From Chitinophaga fulva (GTDB taxonomy: Bacteria > Bacteroidota > Bacteroidia > Chitinophagales > Chitinophagaceae), in NCBI RefSeq assembly GCF_012927205.1, contig NZ_JABBGC010000001.1, forward strand, positions 2,356,810-2,420,809: a DNA stretch of 64,000 nucleotides, written 5' to 3'. Made by a program: the position numbers and the translations under genes. Positions 37,216 through 46,287 of this stretch are shown piece after piece (positions within the stretch are counted from its first letter, which is position 1; the number at the start of each line of letters is the position of its first letter). A model generated the notes under the pieces. That model saw only the letters and a list, made by a program, of their open reading frames with translations, was not told the origin of the DNA and searched no databases.

Positions 37216-37249
37216 AAGGTATAAACAATTTAAAAGGAAAGCATTAAGG

Positions 37250-38653
37250 ATGGGAAAAACGTTATTTGATAAGATCTGGGACAGCCATATCGTGATGAGT
37301 AAGCCGGAACATCCGGACGCGGTGTATATCAACACGCACTTTATCCATGAAGTAACCAGTCCTCAGGCATTCGACGGCCTTCGCAAACGTGGCATCCCGG
37401 TATTCCGCCCGCAGAAGACCAGGGCTACCGCTGACCACAACGTACCTACGCTGGACCAGCACCTGCCGATCAAGGAGGCCCTGAGCCGCCACCAGGTGGA
37501 GATGCTCACCAAAAACACAGCGGAATTCGGTGTGGAGCTGTACGGTCTCGGCCATCCCTACCAGGGCATCGTACACGTTATCGGCCCGGAGCTGGGCATC
37601 ACCCTGCCGGGCATGACCATCGTGTGCGGCGACAGCCATACCAGCACCCATGGTGCCTTCGGAGCCGTAGCCTTCGGTATCGGCACCTCTGAAGTGGAAC
37701 AGGTACTGGCCACCCAGTGTATCCTGCAATACAAACCTAAACGCATGAAGATAGAGGTGAACGGTACCCTGAAAAAAGGCGTGCTGTCTAAAGACATCAT
37801 CCTCTATATCATCTCCAAAATATCTGCTTCCGGCGCTACCGGCTATTTCGTGGAATATGCCGGCGACGCTATCCGCAACCTCAGCATGGAAGCCCGTATG
37901 ACCATCTGTAACATGAGCATCGAAATGGGCGCCCGCGGTGGCCTCATAGCTCCGGATGACATTACGTTCAACTATATTAAAGGACGCCAGTTCGCTCCAC
38001 AGGGCGCCGACTGGGACAAAGCGCTCGCTTACTGGAAAACACTCTATTCCGATAACGACGCCCAGTTTGATAAAGTACTCACCTTCGACGCAGCAGATAT
38101 CGAACCACAGATCACCTACGGCACCAACCCCGGTATGGGCATGGGTGTTACCCAGCATATCCCGGCACTGGACCAGGTGGAAGAGAAAGAAAGACCTTCT
38201 TTCAAAAAATCACTGGAATACATGGACCTGGAACCAGGCAGCGCGCTGCTCGGCAAAAAAATCGACTATGTGTTCATCGGCAGCTGTACCAACTCCCGTA
38301 TCGAAGACCTCCGTCTGGTGGCCGACTACGTGAAGGGCAAACGCAAAGCCGACGATGTGGTGGTATGGATCGTGCCCGGCTCCAAACAGGTGGAAGCTCA
38401 GGCTATAGAAGAAGGCATCGACAAAGTGTTTGCAGAAGCCGGTTTCCAGCTCCGTGAACCCGGATGCTCCGCCTGCCTCGCTATGAACGAAGACAAAGTG
38501 CCTGCCGGCATGTACTGCATCTCTACGTCCAACCGCAACTTTGAAGGTCGCCAGGGCCCTAATGCCCGCACCTTCCTGGCCAGCCCGCTTACCGCAGCTG
38601 CCGCAGCCCTCACCGGCCGGGTTACGGATGTTAGAGAAGCTTTCGGCCACTAG
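37250..38653 (+). CDS. leuC: 3-isopropylmalate dehydratase large subunit
   Basis: 467 residues, the usual length. With LeuD it isomerises 2- to 3-isopropylmalate through a 4Fe-4S cluster. The cluster cysteines are visible in GSCTNSR and [12 protein letters not shown], and the family signatures [20 protein letters not shown] and [16 protein letters not shown] are intact. First gene of the leucine operon, with a candidate promoter 35 bases upstream. An unusual methyltransferase gene separates it from leuD. Confidence 0.97.
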   Translation: MGKTLFDKIWDSHIVMSKPEHPDAVYINTHFIHEVTSPQAFDGLRKRGIPVFRPQKTRATADHNVPTLDQHLPIKEALSRHQVEMLTKNTAEFGVELYGLGHPYQGIVHVIGPELGITLPGMTIVCGDSHTSTHGAFGAVAFGIGTSEVEQVLATQCILQYKPKRMKIEVNGTLKKGVLSKDIILYIISKISASGATGYFVEYAGDAIRNLSMEARMTICNMSIEMGARGGLIAPDDITFNYIKGRQFAPQGADWDKALAYWKTLYSDNDAQFDKVLTFDAADIEPQITYGTNPGMGMGVTQHIPALDQVEEKERPSFKKSLEYMDLEPGSALLGKKIDYVFIGSCTNSRIEDLRLVADYVKGKRKADDVVVWIVPGSKQVEAQAIEEGIDKVFAEAGFQLREPGCSACLAMNEDKVPAGMYCISTSNRNFEGRQGPNARTFLASPLTAAAAALTGRVTDVREAFGH

Positions 38654-38697
38654 TCATCAAATATCTAAATACCAAAATATCAAAATCCGTAAATGAC

Positions 38698-39447
38698 ATG
38701 ATCTGGGACGCCGACTTATATAAAACAAAACACGCCTTCGTGTTTGAATATGGCAACAGCCTGATCGGTGACTGGTTGCAACCACAGACCGGGGAAACGA
38801 TCCTCGATCTGGGCTGCGGTACCGGAGAGCTCACCGCTCAACTGGCAGCCACCGGCGCCCGGGTCACCGGTATCGATGCTTCGCCCGAAATGATCGCCAC
38901 CGCACGGCAGTCATTCCCAGAAGTGGCCTTTGAAGTGGGCGACGCCACCAGGTTCTCGCTGCCGCAACAGTATGATGCCATCTTCTCCAACGCTACCCTG
39001 CACTGGGTACGGGAAAAAGAAAAGGCCATCAACCGGATGTACACGCACCTGAAAAAAGGCGGCCGCCTGATCATCGAAATGGGAGGCAAAGGAAACGTAG
39101 ACAGCATCCTGCGTACACTCGACAGCGTGATGCAGGCCAAAGGCTATCGCTATGAGCCCTTCTGGTATTTCCCTTCTCCCGGTGAATACACCACCCTGCT
39201 GGAAAATGCCGGCTTCCGCGTGGAAAGGGTCCATTTCTTTGACCGCCCCACTAAATTGGCCGATGCCGACCGTGGCATCATCGACTGGCTGGAGATGTTC
39301 GGCAATCACTTCTTTGCCAATGTCCCGGAAAATGATAAACAGGCTATCCTGCAACAGGTACAGCAGGAGCTGGGCCCGCAGGTGACCCGCGACGGACAGC
39401 TCTATGCAGACTACGTGAGACTGCGTGTAGCCGCCATAAAAATCTAA
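38698..39447 (+). CDS. Class I SAM-dependent methyltransferase inside the leucine operon
   Basis: 249 residues. SAM-binding motif I LDLGCGTGELTAQLAATGAR (about 37-56), acidic loop GIDASPEM, motif II region DAIFSNATLHWV and post-motif KKGGRLIIEMGGKG identify the ubiE/tam-like methyltransferase group. It lies 44 bases after leuC and 12 bases before leuD, so it is part of the operon. The nearest relatives I know are trans-aconitate methyltransferases; the yeast enzyme Tmt1 methylates 3-isopropylmalate, which makes a leucine-pathway carboxylate a plausible substrate. That is inference. Confidence 0.85.
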   Translation: MIWDADLYKTKHAFVFEYGNSLIGDWLQPQTGETILDLGCGTGELTAQLAATGARVTGIDASPEMIATARQSFPEVAFEVGDATRFSLPQQYDAIFSNATLHWVREKEKAINRMYTHLKKGGRLIIEMGGKGNVDSILRTLDSVMQAKGYRYEPFWYFPSPGEYTTLLENAGFRVERVHFFDRPTKLADADRGIIDWLEMFGNHFFANVPENDKQAILQQVQQELGPQVTRDGQLYADYVRLRVAAIKI

Positions 39448-39459
39448 ACAGACATTATT

Positions 39460-40059
39460 ATGAGTAAAATATTTCAACATCTTGTTTCATCTGCGGTACC
39501 TGTACCCATTGAAAATATTGATACAGACCAGATCATCCCGGCGCGCTTCCTGAAAGCTACCACCCGCGACGGTTTTGGTGAAAACCTGTTCCGCGACTGG
39601 CGCTTTGATGCCAACAATCAGCCGAAAGCTGATTTTGTGCTCAACAACCCTGTGTACAACGGTAAAATCCTGGTGGCCGGTAAAAACTTCGGCTGCGGCT
39701 CCTCCCGTGAGCATGCGGCATGGGCCATCGGTGATTACGGTTTTAAAGTAGTGGTGAGCAGCTTCTTCGCAGATATCTTCAAGAACAATGCGCTCAACAA
39801 CTTTATCCTGCCGGTACAGGTCAGCGAAACCTTCCTCGACAAGGTATTCAAAGCCATCGAAGCAGACCCGAAAGCAGAGATAGAAGTAGACCTGGAAAAC
39901 CAGTTTATCCGTATTGTGGCCAGCGGTGAACAGGAAAATTTCGATATCAATGCATACAAAAAAACATGTCTGCGTAATGGTTACGATGATATCGACTACC
40001 TCCTGAGCCTCCGTCAGGACATCGAAAAATATGAAGGCACAAGAGCATTTAACTTCTAA
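39460..40059 (+). CDS. leuD: 3-isopropylmalate dehydratase small subunit
   Basis: 199 residues, normal for LeuD. It supplies the swivelling domain of the isomerase. The motifs [16 protein letters not shown] and the substrate loop [20 protein letters not shown] are intact. Located 12 bases after the methyltransferase and 39 bases before leuB. Confidence 0.97.
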   Translation: MSKIFQHLVSSAVPVPIENIDTDQIIPARFLKATTRDGFGENLFRDWRFDANNQPKADFVLNNPVYNGKILVAGKNFGCGSSREHAAWAIGDYGFKVVVSSFFADIFKNNALNNFILPVQVSETFLDKVFKAIEADPKAEIEVDLENQFIRIVASGEQENFDINAYKKTCLRNGYDDIDYLLSLRQDIEKYEGTRAFNF

Positions 40060-40098
40060 TAATCACTAAAACAACAACATAAAAAAGCAATATCCTGT

Positions 40099-41178
40099 AT
40101 GGGCGTAGAGAAGAAAATACTGGTAATACCCGGCGACGGCATAGGCCAGGAAGTAACCACCTGGGGACAGAAAGTACTGACTGCCGTAGCTGCTAACTAT
40201 CACCACCAATTCACGTTTGAAGAAGGCATCATGGGCCACGTAGCCATCGAAGCTACCGGTGACCCGCTGCCTGAAGAAACGCTGCAGAAGGCTAAAAACA
40301 GCGATGCCATCCTGTTTGGCGCCATCGGTCACGCGAAATATGACAACGATCCCACGCTGAAGGTAAGACCGGAACAAGGCCTGCTGAAAATCCGCAAGGA
40401 ACTGGGCCTGTACGCTAACCTACGCCCTATCAAGCTGTTTGATGAACTGCTGGAAGCTTCCAGTATCAAACCGGAAATTCTCCGTGGTTCAGATATCCTC
40501 TTCTTCCGCGAACTCACCGGCGACGTGTATTTCGGTGAAAAGAAAAGGACAGAAGACCGCAACACCGCTTCCGATCTGATGATCTATCATCGTTATGAAG
40601 TGGAGCGCATAGCCCGCAAAGCATACGAGGCTGCCCGCACCCGCCGCAAAAAACTCTGCTCTGTAGACAAGGCCAACGTGCTGGAGGCCAGCCGTCTGTG
40701 GAGAGAAGTGATGCAGGAAATAGCGAAAGAATATCCAGACGTGGAAACAGAACATATGTTCATTGACAACGCTGCCATGCAGCTGATCAAAGACCCAAAA
40801 CGTTTTGACGTAGTGGTAACAGGTAACCTCTTCGGTGATATCCTCACTGACGAGGCTTCCCAGATCGCCGGCTCTATGGGTATGCTGGCCTCTGCATCCG
40901 TAGGGGACACTGTAGGCTTCTATGAGCCTATCCACGGTTCTGCACATGATATCGCCGGTAAAGGTATCGCCAATCCGCTGGCATCCATCTTGTCTGCCGC
41001 CCTCATGCTGGACATTTCCTTCGGCCTCAAAACCGAGTCACAGCGCGTGATCAAAGCCGTGGAAGCTACGCTCCGCCAGGGCTACAGAACAATGGACATC
41101 GCCAACAAACATACCGAGAACGAATTCATCATGGGCACAGACGCCATGGGCGCCAAAGTCCTGGAAAACCTGAACTAA
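40099..41178 (+). CDS. leuB: 3-isopropylmalate dehydrogenase
   Basis: 359 residues, the normal length. It oxidatively decarboxylates 3-isopropylmalate with NAD+. The signature NLFGDILTDEASQIAGSMGM and the metal-site acids are present, along with the PGDGIGQEV entry and the adenine-site segment EPIHGSAHDIAGKGIANPLA. Third structural leu gene of the operon. Confidence 0.97.
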   Translation: MGVEKKILVIPGDGIGQEVTTWGQKVLTAVAANYHHQFTFEEGIMGHVAIEATGDPLPEETLQKAKNSDAILFGAIGHAKYDNDPTLKVRPEQGLLKIRKELGLYANLRPIKLFDELLEASSIKPEILRGSDILFFRELTGDVYFGEKKRTEDRNTASDLMIYHRYEVERIARKAYEAARTRRKKLCSVDKANVLEASRLWREVMQEIAKEYPDVETEHMFIDNAAMQLIKDPKRFDVVVTGNLFGDILTDEASQIAGSMGMLASASVGDTVGFYEPIHGSAHDIAGKGIANPLASILSAALMLDISFGLKTESQRVIKAVEATLRQGYRTMDIANKHTENEFIMGTDAMGAKVLENLN

Positions 41179-41205
41179 TTTCTTCATTGAAAATATTACA
41201 CTATC

Positions 41206-42711
41206 ATGGATAAAAATCGTGTATACGTCTTTGATACCACCTTGCGTGATGGCGAACAGGTCCCTGGTTGCCAGCTGACTACTGTCGAAAAAATTATTGT
41301 AGCGAAAAAACTGGAAGCACTGGGTGTAGATATCATTGAAGCCGGCTTCCCTATCTCCAGCCCCGGCGATTTCCAGAGCGTGGTGGAAATATCCAAAGCG
41401 GTTACTGAACCCGTTATCTGCGCACTCACCCGTGCCAATACTACCGATATTGATGCTGCTGCGGAAGCCCTCCGTTATGCTAAACGCAAGCGTATCCATA
41501 CCGGAATCGGTTCTTCGGATATCCACATCAAACATAAATTCAACAGCACCCGCGAACAGATCGTAGAACGCGCAGTGGCTGCCGTGAAATACGCCCGCAA
41601 ATTCACCGATGATGTGGAATTTTTTGCGGAAGATGCTGGTCGCGCTGATAACGCTTTCCTCGCACAGATGATCGAAGCGGTGATTGCTGCCGGCGCTACC
41701 ACCGTGAACATCCCGGATACCAACGGCTACTGCCTGCCCGACCAGTACGGTGCTAAAATCAAATACCTGACAGAACACGTCTCCAATATCGATAAAGCCA
41801 TTATCTCCGTTCACTGCCACAACGATCTCGGTCTGGCTACTGCCAACACCATCGCTGGTGTCATGAACGGCGCCCGCCAGGTGGAATGTACCATCAACGG
41901 TATCGGTGAACGCGCTGGTAACACCTCCCTCGAAGAAGTAGCCATGATCCTGAAAACACATCACGGGTTAGGGTATAATACCAATATCAACTCTAAAGGC
42001 ATCTACGAAATCAGCACGCTGGTAGAGAAAATGATGCGTATGCCGGTACAGGCCAACAAGGCTATCGTAGGCCGCAACGCCTTCGCACACAGCTCCGGTA
42101 TCCATCAGGATGGTGTGCTGAAACACCGCGAGAACTACGAAATCCTCAATCCGGAAGACGTAGGCATCAACTCCAACTCCATTATCCTCACCGCCCGCAG
42201 CGGTCGCCACGCCCTGAAACATCACCTCGAGCGACTGGGCTACAAAATGGATAAAATCAACCTCGACGAAGTGTACCAACGTTTCCTCGAAATGGCTGAT
42301 AACAAAAAAGAAATCAACGATGCTGACCTGCTGCAACTGATGGGCGACGGTTATAGCAAAAACTATGGTGATAAAGCTATTAAAGTAACGCTGTTGCAGG
42401 TTGTATGCGGTGATCCGCTGCGCCCTATGGCTACTGTGAAACTGCGCATCAACGGGGAAGACCGTGAAGCCAGTGCTGCCGGTAACGGCCCGGTAGACGC
42501 TACCATCAAGGCTATCCACGCTATCATTAAAGATGAGATTGAACTGGATGAATTCAGTATTCAGGCAATGCACGGCGGCAGCGAAGATGTAAGTAAAGTA
42601 AATATGCGCGTAAAACACAACGGCCAGTCCTTCTACGGTTTCGGTTATTCTACTGATATCGTGAATGCTTCTGTACACGCCTATGTGGACGCGCTCAACA
42701 AGATATACTAA
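41206..42711 (+). CDS. leuA: 2-isopropylmalate synthase
   Basis: 501 residues: a catalytic TIM barrel ([14 protein letters not shown], metal site [28 protein letters not shown]) and a C-terminal allosteric domain (about 390-500) that normally senses leucine. It condenses acetyl-CoA with 2-oxoisovalerate, the first committed step. It is the last gene of the operon, 27 bases after leuB, although it acts first. A strong terminator follows. Confidence 0.96.
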   Translation: MDKNRVYVFDTTLRDGEQVPGCQLTTVEKIIVAKKLEALGVDIIEAGFPISSPGDFQSVVEISKAVTEPVICALTRANTTDIDAAAEALRYAKRKRIHTGIGSSDIHIKHKFNSTREQIVERAVAAVKYARKFTDDVEFFAEDAGRADNAFLAQMIEAVIAAGATTVNIPDTNGYCLPDQYGAKIKYLTEHVSNIDKAIISVHCHNDLGLATANTIAGVMNGARQVECTINGIGERAGNTSLEEVAMILKTHHGLGYNTNINSKGIYEISTLVEKMMRMPVQANKAIVGRNAFAHSSGIHQDGVLKHRENYEILNPEDVGINSNSIILTARSGRHALKHHLERLGYKMDKINLDEVYQRFLEMADNKKEINDADLLQLMGDGYSKNYGDKAIKVTLLQVVCGDPLRPMATVKLRINGEDREASAAGNGPVDATIKAIHAIIKDEIELDEFSIQAMHGGSEDVSKVNMRVKHNGQSFYGFGYSTDIVNASVHAYVDALNKIY

Positions 42712-42731
42712 CTATTGCCAACAGAACGTAC

Positions 42732-42769
42732 AACGGAGTTGCGGTGAATAACCGGCAACTCCGTTTTTT
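42732..42769 (+). terminator. Terminator of the leucine operon
   Basis: Arms of 11 bases (42732-42742 and 42755-42765, core ACGGAGTTGC) with an inner GGT/ACC pair, followed by TTTTTTG. Located 21 bases after the leuA stop. Confidence 0.85.
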
Positions 42770-42833
42770 GTGTAGCATGGTTTTTGTTGACTGCGTTCAC
42801 ACAAATCAACTAGAGTCATTTAAACTACACAGT

Positions 42834-43196
42834 ATGAAATTTAACCATGTCTTGTTGGGCATCGTATGCCTTGTTGCGGCTGCGTGTCACAAAACCACCT
42901 GCACGTCGGAGAATTACCCTCCCATCAAAGCGACCCGCATAGAAGGGAGCGCCGACAGTCTCCGGTTTAACCTGAGTTATTATACTTCCCGCTGCGAGAG
43001 TTTTAACGGGTACCAGGAATCTGATTCCGCCGGTATTCATGTGGTGTACATCAAAAGTTTGTTCCAGTCATGTGATTGTACAGACACACTGCAAAGAACG
43101 GAACGCTCATTTGCCGTTAAGACGCCGGGCCCCGGTACTCACTATTACAAATGGGGACCATTTAACGGCGCTATTGATACCATCGTTATACAGTAG
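42834..43196 (+). CDS. Small lipoprotein, tandem paralogue 1
   Basis: 120 residues from the ATG at 42834, which begins a lipoprotein signal (MKFNHVLLGIVCLVAAACHK, lipobox AAAC at C18). The mature part is a cysteine-rich beta domain (PPIKATRIEGSADSLRFNLS; SCDCTDTLQ) ending in THYYKWGPFNGAIDTIVIQ. A close paralogue follows at 43324. Exported and membrane anchored; function unknown. Confidence 0.65.
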   Translation: MKFNHVLLGIVCLVAAACHKTTCTSENYPPIKATRIEGSADSLRFNLSYYTSRCESFNGYQESDSAGIHVVYIKSLFQSCDCTDTLQRTERSFAVKTPGPGTHYYKWGPFNGAIDTIVIQ

Positions 43197-43215
43197 AAAG
43201 GCATACAATAGAAAG

Positions 43216-43250
43216 AGGAGTTGCGGTCAGTTACCGCAGCTCTTTTTTTT
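43216..43250 (+). terminator. Terminator after lipoprotein 1
   Basis: Ten-base arms 43218-43227 and 43233-43242 (one G-T wobble), loop CAGTT, followed by eight T. Confidence 0.8.
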
Positions 43251-43323
43251 AAAATTGTAACCTGACGGGCCGGAGATACGTTTTACCTGTGACCAAAATC
43301 TAAAATCCCCTTATCTTTTTTCT

Positions 43324-43686
43324 ATGAAATTTATTATTGTCACCTTCGGTTATCTCTTCCTTAACGTTATGGGGTGTCACAAACCCGATTGTTCCGTTTA
43401 TACCTATCCTTCCATAAGAGCATCCCGCGTGTCGGGACCAGCGGATAGCCTACGGTTCAACCTGTACTACATTTCCGGTTCGTGTTATGTTTATAAAGGT
43501 TTTCAGGAACGGGATTCCGCCAGTGTTCATATTATCAGTGTACTGGAGGCAAAAACGGATTGCGAATGTGTTGGCACGGCATTGCAACGTAATGTGGTAT
43601 ACGCATTCAAAACGCCGGCCCCGGGAACCTATTATTACAAATGGAATAACAACAGCGACCGCATAGACACAGTAATAGTGCCATAA
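43324..43686 (+). CDS. Small lipoprotein, tandem paralogue 2
   Basis: 120 residues and colinear with the previous lipoprotein: lipobox VMGC (C18), YPSIRASRVSGPADSLRFNL, a CEC pair in place of CDC, and the ending TYYYKWNNNSDRIDTVIVP. The two have equal length and clearly arose by duplication. The last 50 bases of this gene and 20 beyond are tandemly repeated once more (43707-43776), leaving a third, partial C-terminus. Function unknown. Confidence 0.65.
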   Translation: MKFIIVTFGYLFLNVMGCHKPDCSVYTYPSIRASRVSGPADSLRFNLYYISGSCYVYKGFQERDSASVHIISVLEAKTDCECVGTALQRNVVYAFKTPAPGTYYYKWNNNSDRIDTVIVP

Positions 43687-43776
43687 ACGATCAGCTTATA
43701 ACGCATACAAATGGAATAACAGTAGCGACCGCATAGACACGGTGACCGTACCATAAACGATCAGTATACAACGTAT
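43637..43776. repeat. Two-copy 70-base tandem repeat at a gene end
   Basis: 43637-43706 and 43707-43776 align without gaps and differ at about ten positions. The first copy encodes the C-terminus and stop of the second lipoprotein; the second is a non-coding duplicate of the same end. Confidence 0.8.
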
Positions 43777-43790
43777 AAACAGCCTGAATC

Positions 43791-43819
43791 ACATCGTAGC
43801 CCAGGGCTTCAGCCCTGGG
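43791..43819 (+). repeat. REP-like palindrome copy 3, overlapping a gene end
   Basis: ACATCGTAG followed by the family palindrome (43800-43819). The stop codon (43809-43811) and the last codons of the minus-strand dipeptidase lie within the palindrome. Confidence 0.85.
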
Positions 43820-44504
43820 GGCCCTGGGGAAACAAAATATCCATCAGCGGATATTTTTTATAATCCGGGAGATAAAAATGCCACCACTCCGTGCTGGACC
43901 CTTTGAAACCGTGTTGTTTCATGGTGTCGCGCAGCAGTTTGCGGTTAGCCGTTACCGTTGGGTCGGAGGGGATGTAGTTCTCATGTGCTTTTTTGGTGAA
44001 ATCGTCGAAGTCCGTTGGCATCGCCACGGGCTTTCCTGTTTTAAGGTCGGCCATGGACAGGTCTACTGCTACGCCGCGGTTATGCCCGGACCCTTTGCGG
44101 GGATCGGCGGCATACAGGTCATTGGGCACAATTTTAAACATCGCTTCGGTGACCCGGTAGGGGCGGTAAGCATCGTATATCAGCAGGGTATAGCCTTTTT
44201 TGTTCAGCGCTGCCTGTACGGCTTTCAGCTTCTCGGCCGCAGGTTTGCGCAGGTAGATCTTTGTGTTGGTATATAGTCGCTGATGGGTGAAATTGTTGGT
44301 GGTGGCATATCGCACGTCTTTGCGGATATGCGGGATAAACGTCTCCAGGTCCACCAGCAGCTGACTGCTGTCCTTTTTTACCAGCAGCGCGTACTGTTCA
44401 GGGGTGCCTATCACCAGCAGGCCGTACTTATTGGGTTTGATCTGCTGGGCGCCGGCATGCTGTAAAAGACCCCCTAACAGGGCTGTCAACATCAGTTTTC
44501 TCAT
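43809..44504 (-). CDS. VanX-like D-alanyl-D-alanine dipeptidase, secreted
   Basis: 231 residues from the ATG at 44504, where a signal peptide starts (MRKLMLTALLGGLLQHAGAQ); an ATG 9 codons upstream is less suitable. The peptidase M15D zinc site is complete: SGHNRGVAVDL (His and Asp about 141 and 148), and EWWH (Glu about 206, His about 209), with the substrate arginine in YDAYRP. Export suggests a role in peptidoglycan peptide turnover in the periplasm rather than vancomycin resistance; there are no vanH/vanA neighbours. The chain ends in PQGPQG, whose last codons derive from an overlapping REP palindrome. Confidence 0.88.
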   Translation of the reverse strand: MRKLMLTALLGGLLQHAGAQQIKPNKYGLLVIGTPEQYALLVKKDSSQLLVDLETFIPHIRKDVRYATTNNFTHQRLYTNTKIYLRKPAAEKLKAVQAALNKKGYTLLIYDAYRPYRVTEAMFKIVPNDLYAADPRKGSGHNRGVAVDLSMADLKTGKPVAMPTDFDDFTKKAHENYIPSDPTVTANRKLLRDTMKQHGFKGSSTEWWHFYLPDYKKYPLMDILFPQGPQG

Positions 44505-44649
44505 GGTCTTAAATGATAAAAAGTCGTTCATTTGCTCCGGAAATTATTGAATTTTGCGAAAATTAGGCAAGAAAGTATGAAATACAGTGAAAATACAATT
44601 GCAAACCGCTTGGTAAAATAGGTATTTTAGAACCCTTAAATTTTTTAAT

Positions 44650-45432
44650 ATGGAGCTGTTCAGATTAGATCACAAAGTGGCGGTTATCACTGGTGGTGGT
44701 AGCGGCATAGGACAGGCGATCGCTAAATGCTTTGGCGCCCAGGGTGCAAAGGTGCATATTATTGAGCTGAATGAAGAAGGGGGCCGGAGCACGGCAGAGG
44801 AAATCAAGGCGGCAGGCGGACAGGCGGAAGTACATGCCTGCAACGTGGCCGACCAGGCAGCGGTGATCAACGTGATGGACAGCATTGTGCAGCAGTCCGG
44901 TAAACTGGATATCCTGGTAAACTGTGCCGGCATTGCGCATGTAGGCAACCTGGAAAATACCGCTGAACAGGATTTCGACCGGGTATACCAGGTGAATGTG
45001 AAAGGCACCTATAACTGTATGTATGCCGTCATCAAACAAATGAAAGCACAGGGCGGCGGCGTGATACTCAATATCGCTTCCATCGCTTCCAGCGTAGGTA
45101 TCCCCGACAGGTTTGCCTATTCCATGAGCAAAGGCGCGGTACTCACCATGACGCTGTCTGCTGCGAAAGATTACCTCGGTAGCAATATCCGTTGCAACTG
45201 CATCTCTCCGGCAAGGGTACACACGCCATTCGTGGACGGTTTCATCGCCAAAAACTATCCCGGCAAAGAAGCAGAAATGTTTGATAAACTGAGCAAAACC
45301 CAGCCCATAGGCCGTATGGCCAAGCCGGTGGAAGTGGGGCACCTGGCCCTGTACCTCTGCTCCGATGAGGCTGGTTTCATTACCGGATGCGACTATCCGA
45401 TTGACGGCGGTTTTATCAGGTTAAATAATTAA
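44650..45432 (+). CDS. SDR oxidoreductase, probable 2-keto-3-deoxy-L-fuconate dehydrogenase
   Basis: 260 residues of classical short-chain dehydrogenase: NAD site TGGGSGIGQAIA (14-25), NCAGI (91-95), catalytic S144 with Y157 and K161 in YSMSKG. In the non-phosphorylative L-fucose pathway, an SDR oxidises 2-keto-3-deoxy-L-fuconate to the 2,4-diketo acid that an FAH-family enzyme then cleaves; the FAH gene lies two genes downstream. The assignment follows from this context, not from substrate-specific residues. First gene of the fucose operon. Confidence 0.8.
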   Translation: MELFRLDHKVAVITGGGSGIGQAIAKCFGAQGAKVHIIELNEEGGRSTAEEIKAAGGQAEVHACNVADQAAVINVMDSIVQQSGKLDILVNCAGIAHVGNLENTAEQDFDRVYQVNVKGTYNCMYAVIKQMKAQGGGVILNIASIASSVGIPDRFAYSMSKGAVLTMTLSAAKDYLGSNIRCNCISPARVHTPFVDGFIAKNYPGKEAEMFDKLSKTQPIGRMAKPVEVGHLALYLCSDEAGFITGCDYPIDGGFIRLNN

Positions 45433-45482
45433 TAGATTGAATGTGATGAATATAGCTGAAGGTTATTATCTTTCAATCTATT
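45431..45482. repeat. Hairpin between fucose operon genes 1 and 2
   Basis: Eleven-base arms AATAGATTGAA (45431-45441) and TTCAATCTATT (45472-45482) with a 30-base loop, right after the SDR stop. No T tract; perhaps an mRNA-stabilising element. Confidence 0.5.
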
Positions 45483-45507
45483 CATTCATCAATCATTAAT
45501 AACGATT

Positions 45508-46263
45508 ATGCAACATTTTCGTGTATGGCTGGCAGGACTGGCAGTATTGGCCTTTACCGCCTGTAATTCGGGAACCGGAACAAAGAACAACGGCGCCGAT
45601 ACGGCTGCTGCACTGGTACCTGCTACTCCTGCAGGCGCTGTGGAAGTAGCTATTACAGGCAGAGATAAAGACACCCAGCAGATCACCATTAAGTTTCAGA
45701 TAAAAGATCTGAAAAAAGAAAAATCATTTGAACAGGTTGTCCTGAAAGACGCTCCCGATGCGGAACTGTTTAAAGTCCTCTGGGACGAGCCTAACAGCGC
45801 CTACATCGGTGTGCTGAAGGCCAACCATTCTGTCAGGTATTACCACGCCAGCCAGGATGATAAAGGAGACCTGAAAGTACTGTGGGCCACTGCTCCGCCG
45901 GAACGTATCTGGAAATACATGGAGAACACCATGGGCCTGGGCAAAGTGTCTGCTTCCGCTGAACTGACCAAAAAGTACAGCAAAAACATGCAGTCAGGCA
46001 TGATCATCGCCGACTTCGTGGCGGAAATCAGGCCAGACAACACGCCCGACAGCGTGGAACTGTATGTGGAATTCGGTGGCGTACGCAAAAGCATGTACAT
46101 CGGCATCCCGGCAGGTTACCAGCCTACCATCCAGCAAACATCGGATGCTGACCATGTGTACTTCTCCCTGGTAAAAGATGGCAAGGCAGAGCCATTCATC
46201 GACCTGAAAGTGGAAAATGGCCACTTACAGGTGAAAACACTGAAAGAAATCAAGAAAGACTAA
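45508..46263 (+). CDS. Lipoprotein within the fucose operon
   Basis: 251 residues. The N-terminal signal ends in a lipobox (LAFTACNS, C19), so it is membrane anchored. After a linker rich in Ala, Thr and Gly (about 20-45) comes a beta-rich domain (VEVAITGRDKDTQQITIKFQ) and a region around 120-200 with an alternating pattern (SGMIIADFVAEIRPDNTPDS). No enzyme motif. It lies between two catabolic genes (75 and 24 base gaps) and may bind a ligand, but its place in the operon could also be fortuitous. Unknown family. Confidence 0.55.
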   Translation: MQHFRVWLAGLAVLAFTACNSGTGTKNNGADTAAALVPATPAGAVEVAITGRDKDTQQITIKFQIKDLKKEKSFEQVVLKDAPDAELFKVLWDEPNSAYIGVLKANHSVRYYHASQDDKGDLKVLWATAPPERIWKYMENTMGLGKVSASAELTKKYSKNMQSGMIIADFVAEIRPDNTPDSVELYVEFGGVRKSMYIGIPAGYQPTIQQTSDADHVYFSLVKDGKAEPFIDLKVENGHLQVKTLKEIKKD

Positions 46264-46287
46264 AGGATAACAATAAAAAATATTGAA

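Noticed and set aside
37096-37249. Leader-peptide or T-box attenuator ahead of leuC
   Set aside because: No run of leucine codons, no T-box motif and no terminator stem could be found.
37262-38650. Long minus-strand frames opposite leuC and the other leu genes
   Set aside because: They are antisense shadows of strongly coding genes, without signals, domains or upstream context.
43878-44465. Plus-strand frames opposite the dipeptidase gene
   Set aside because: Antisense shadows of a gene with a complete zinc-peptidase motif set.
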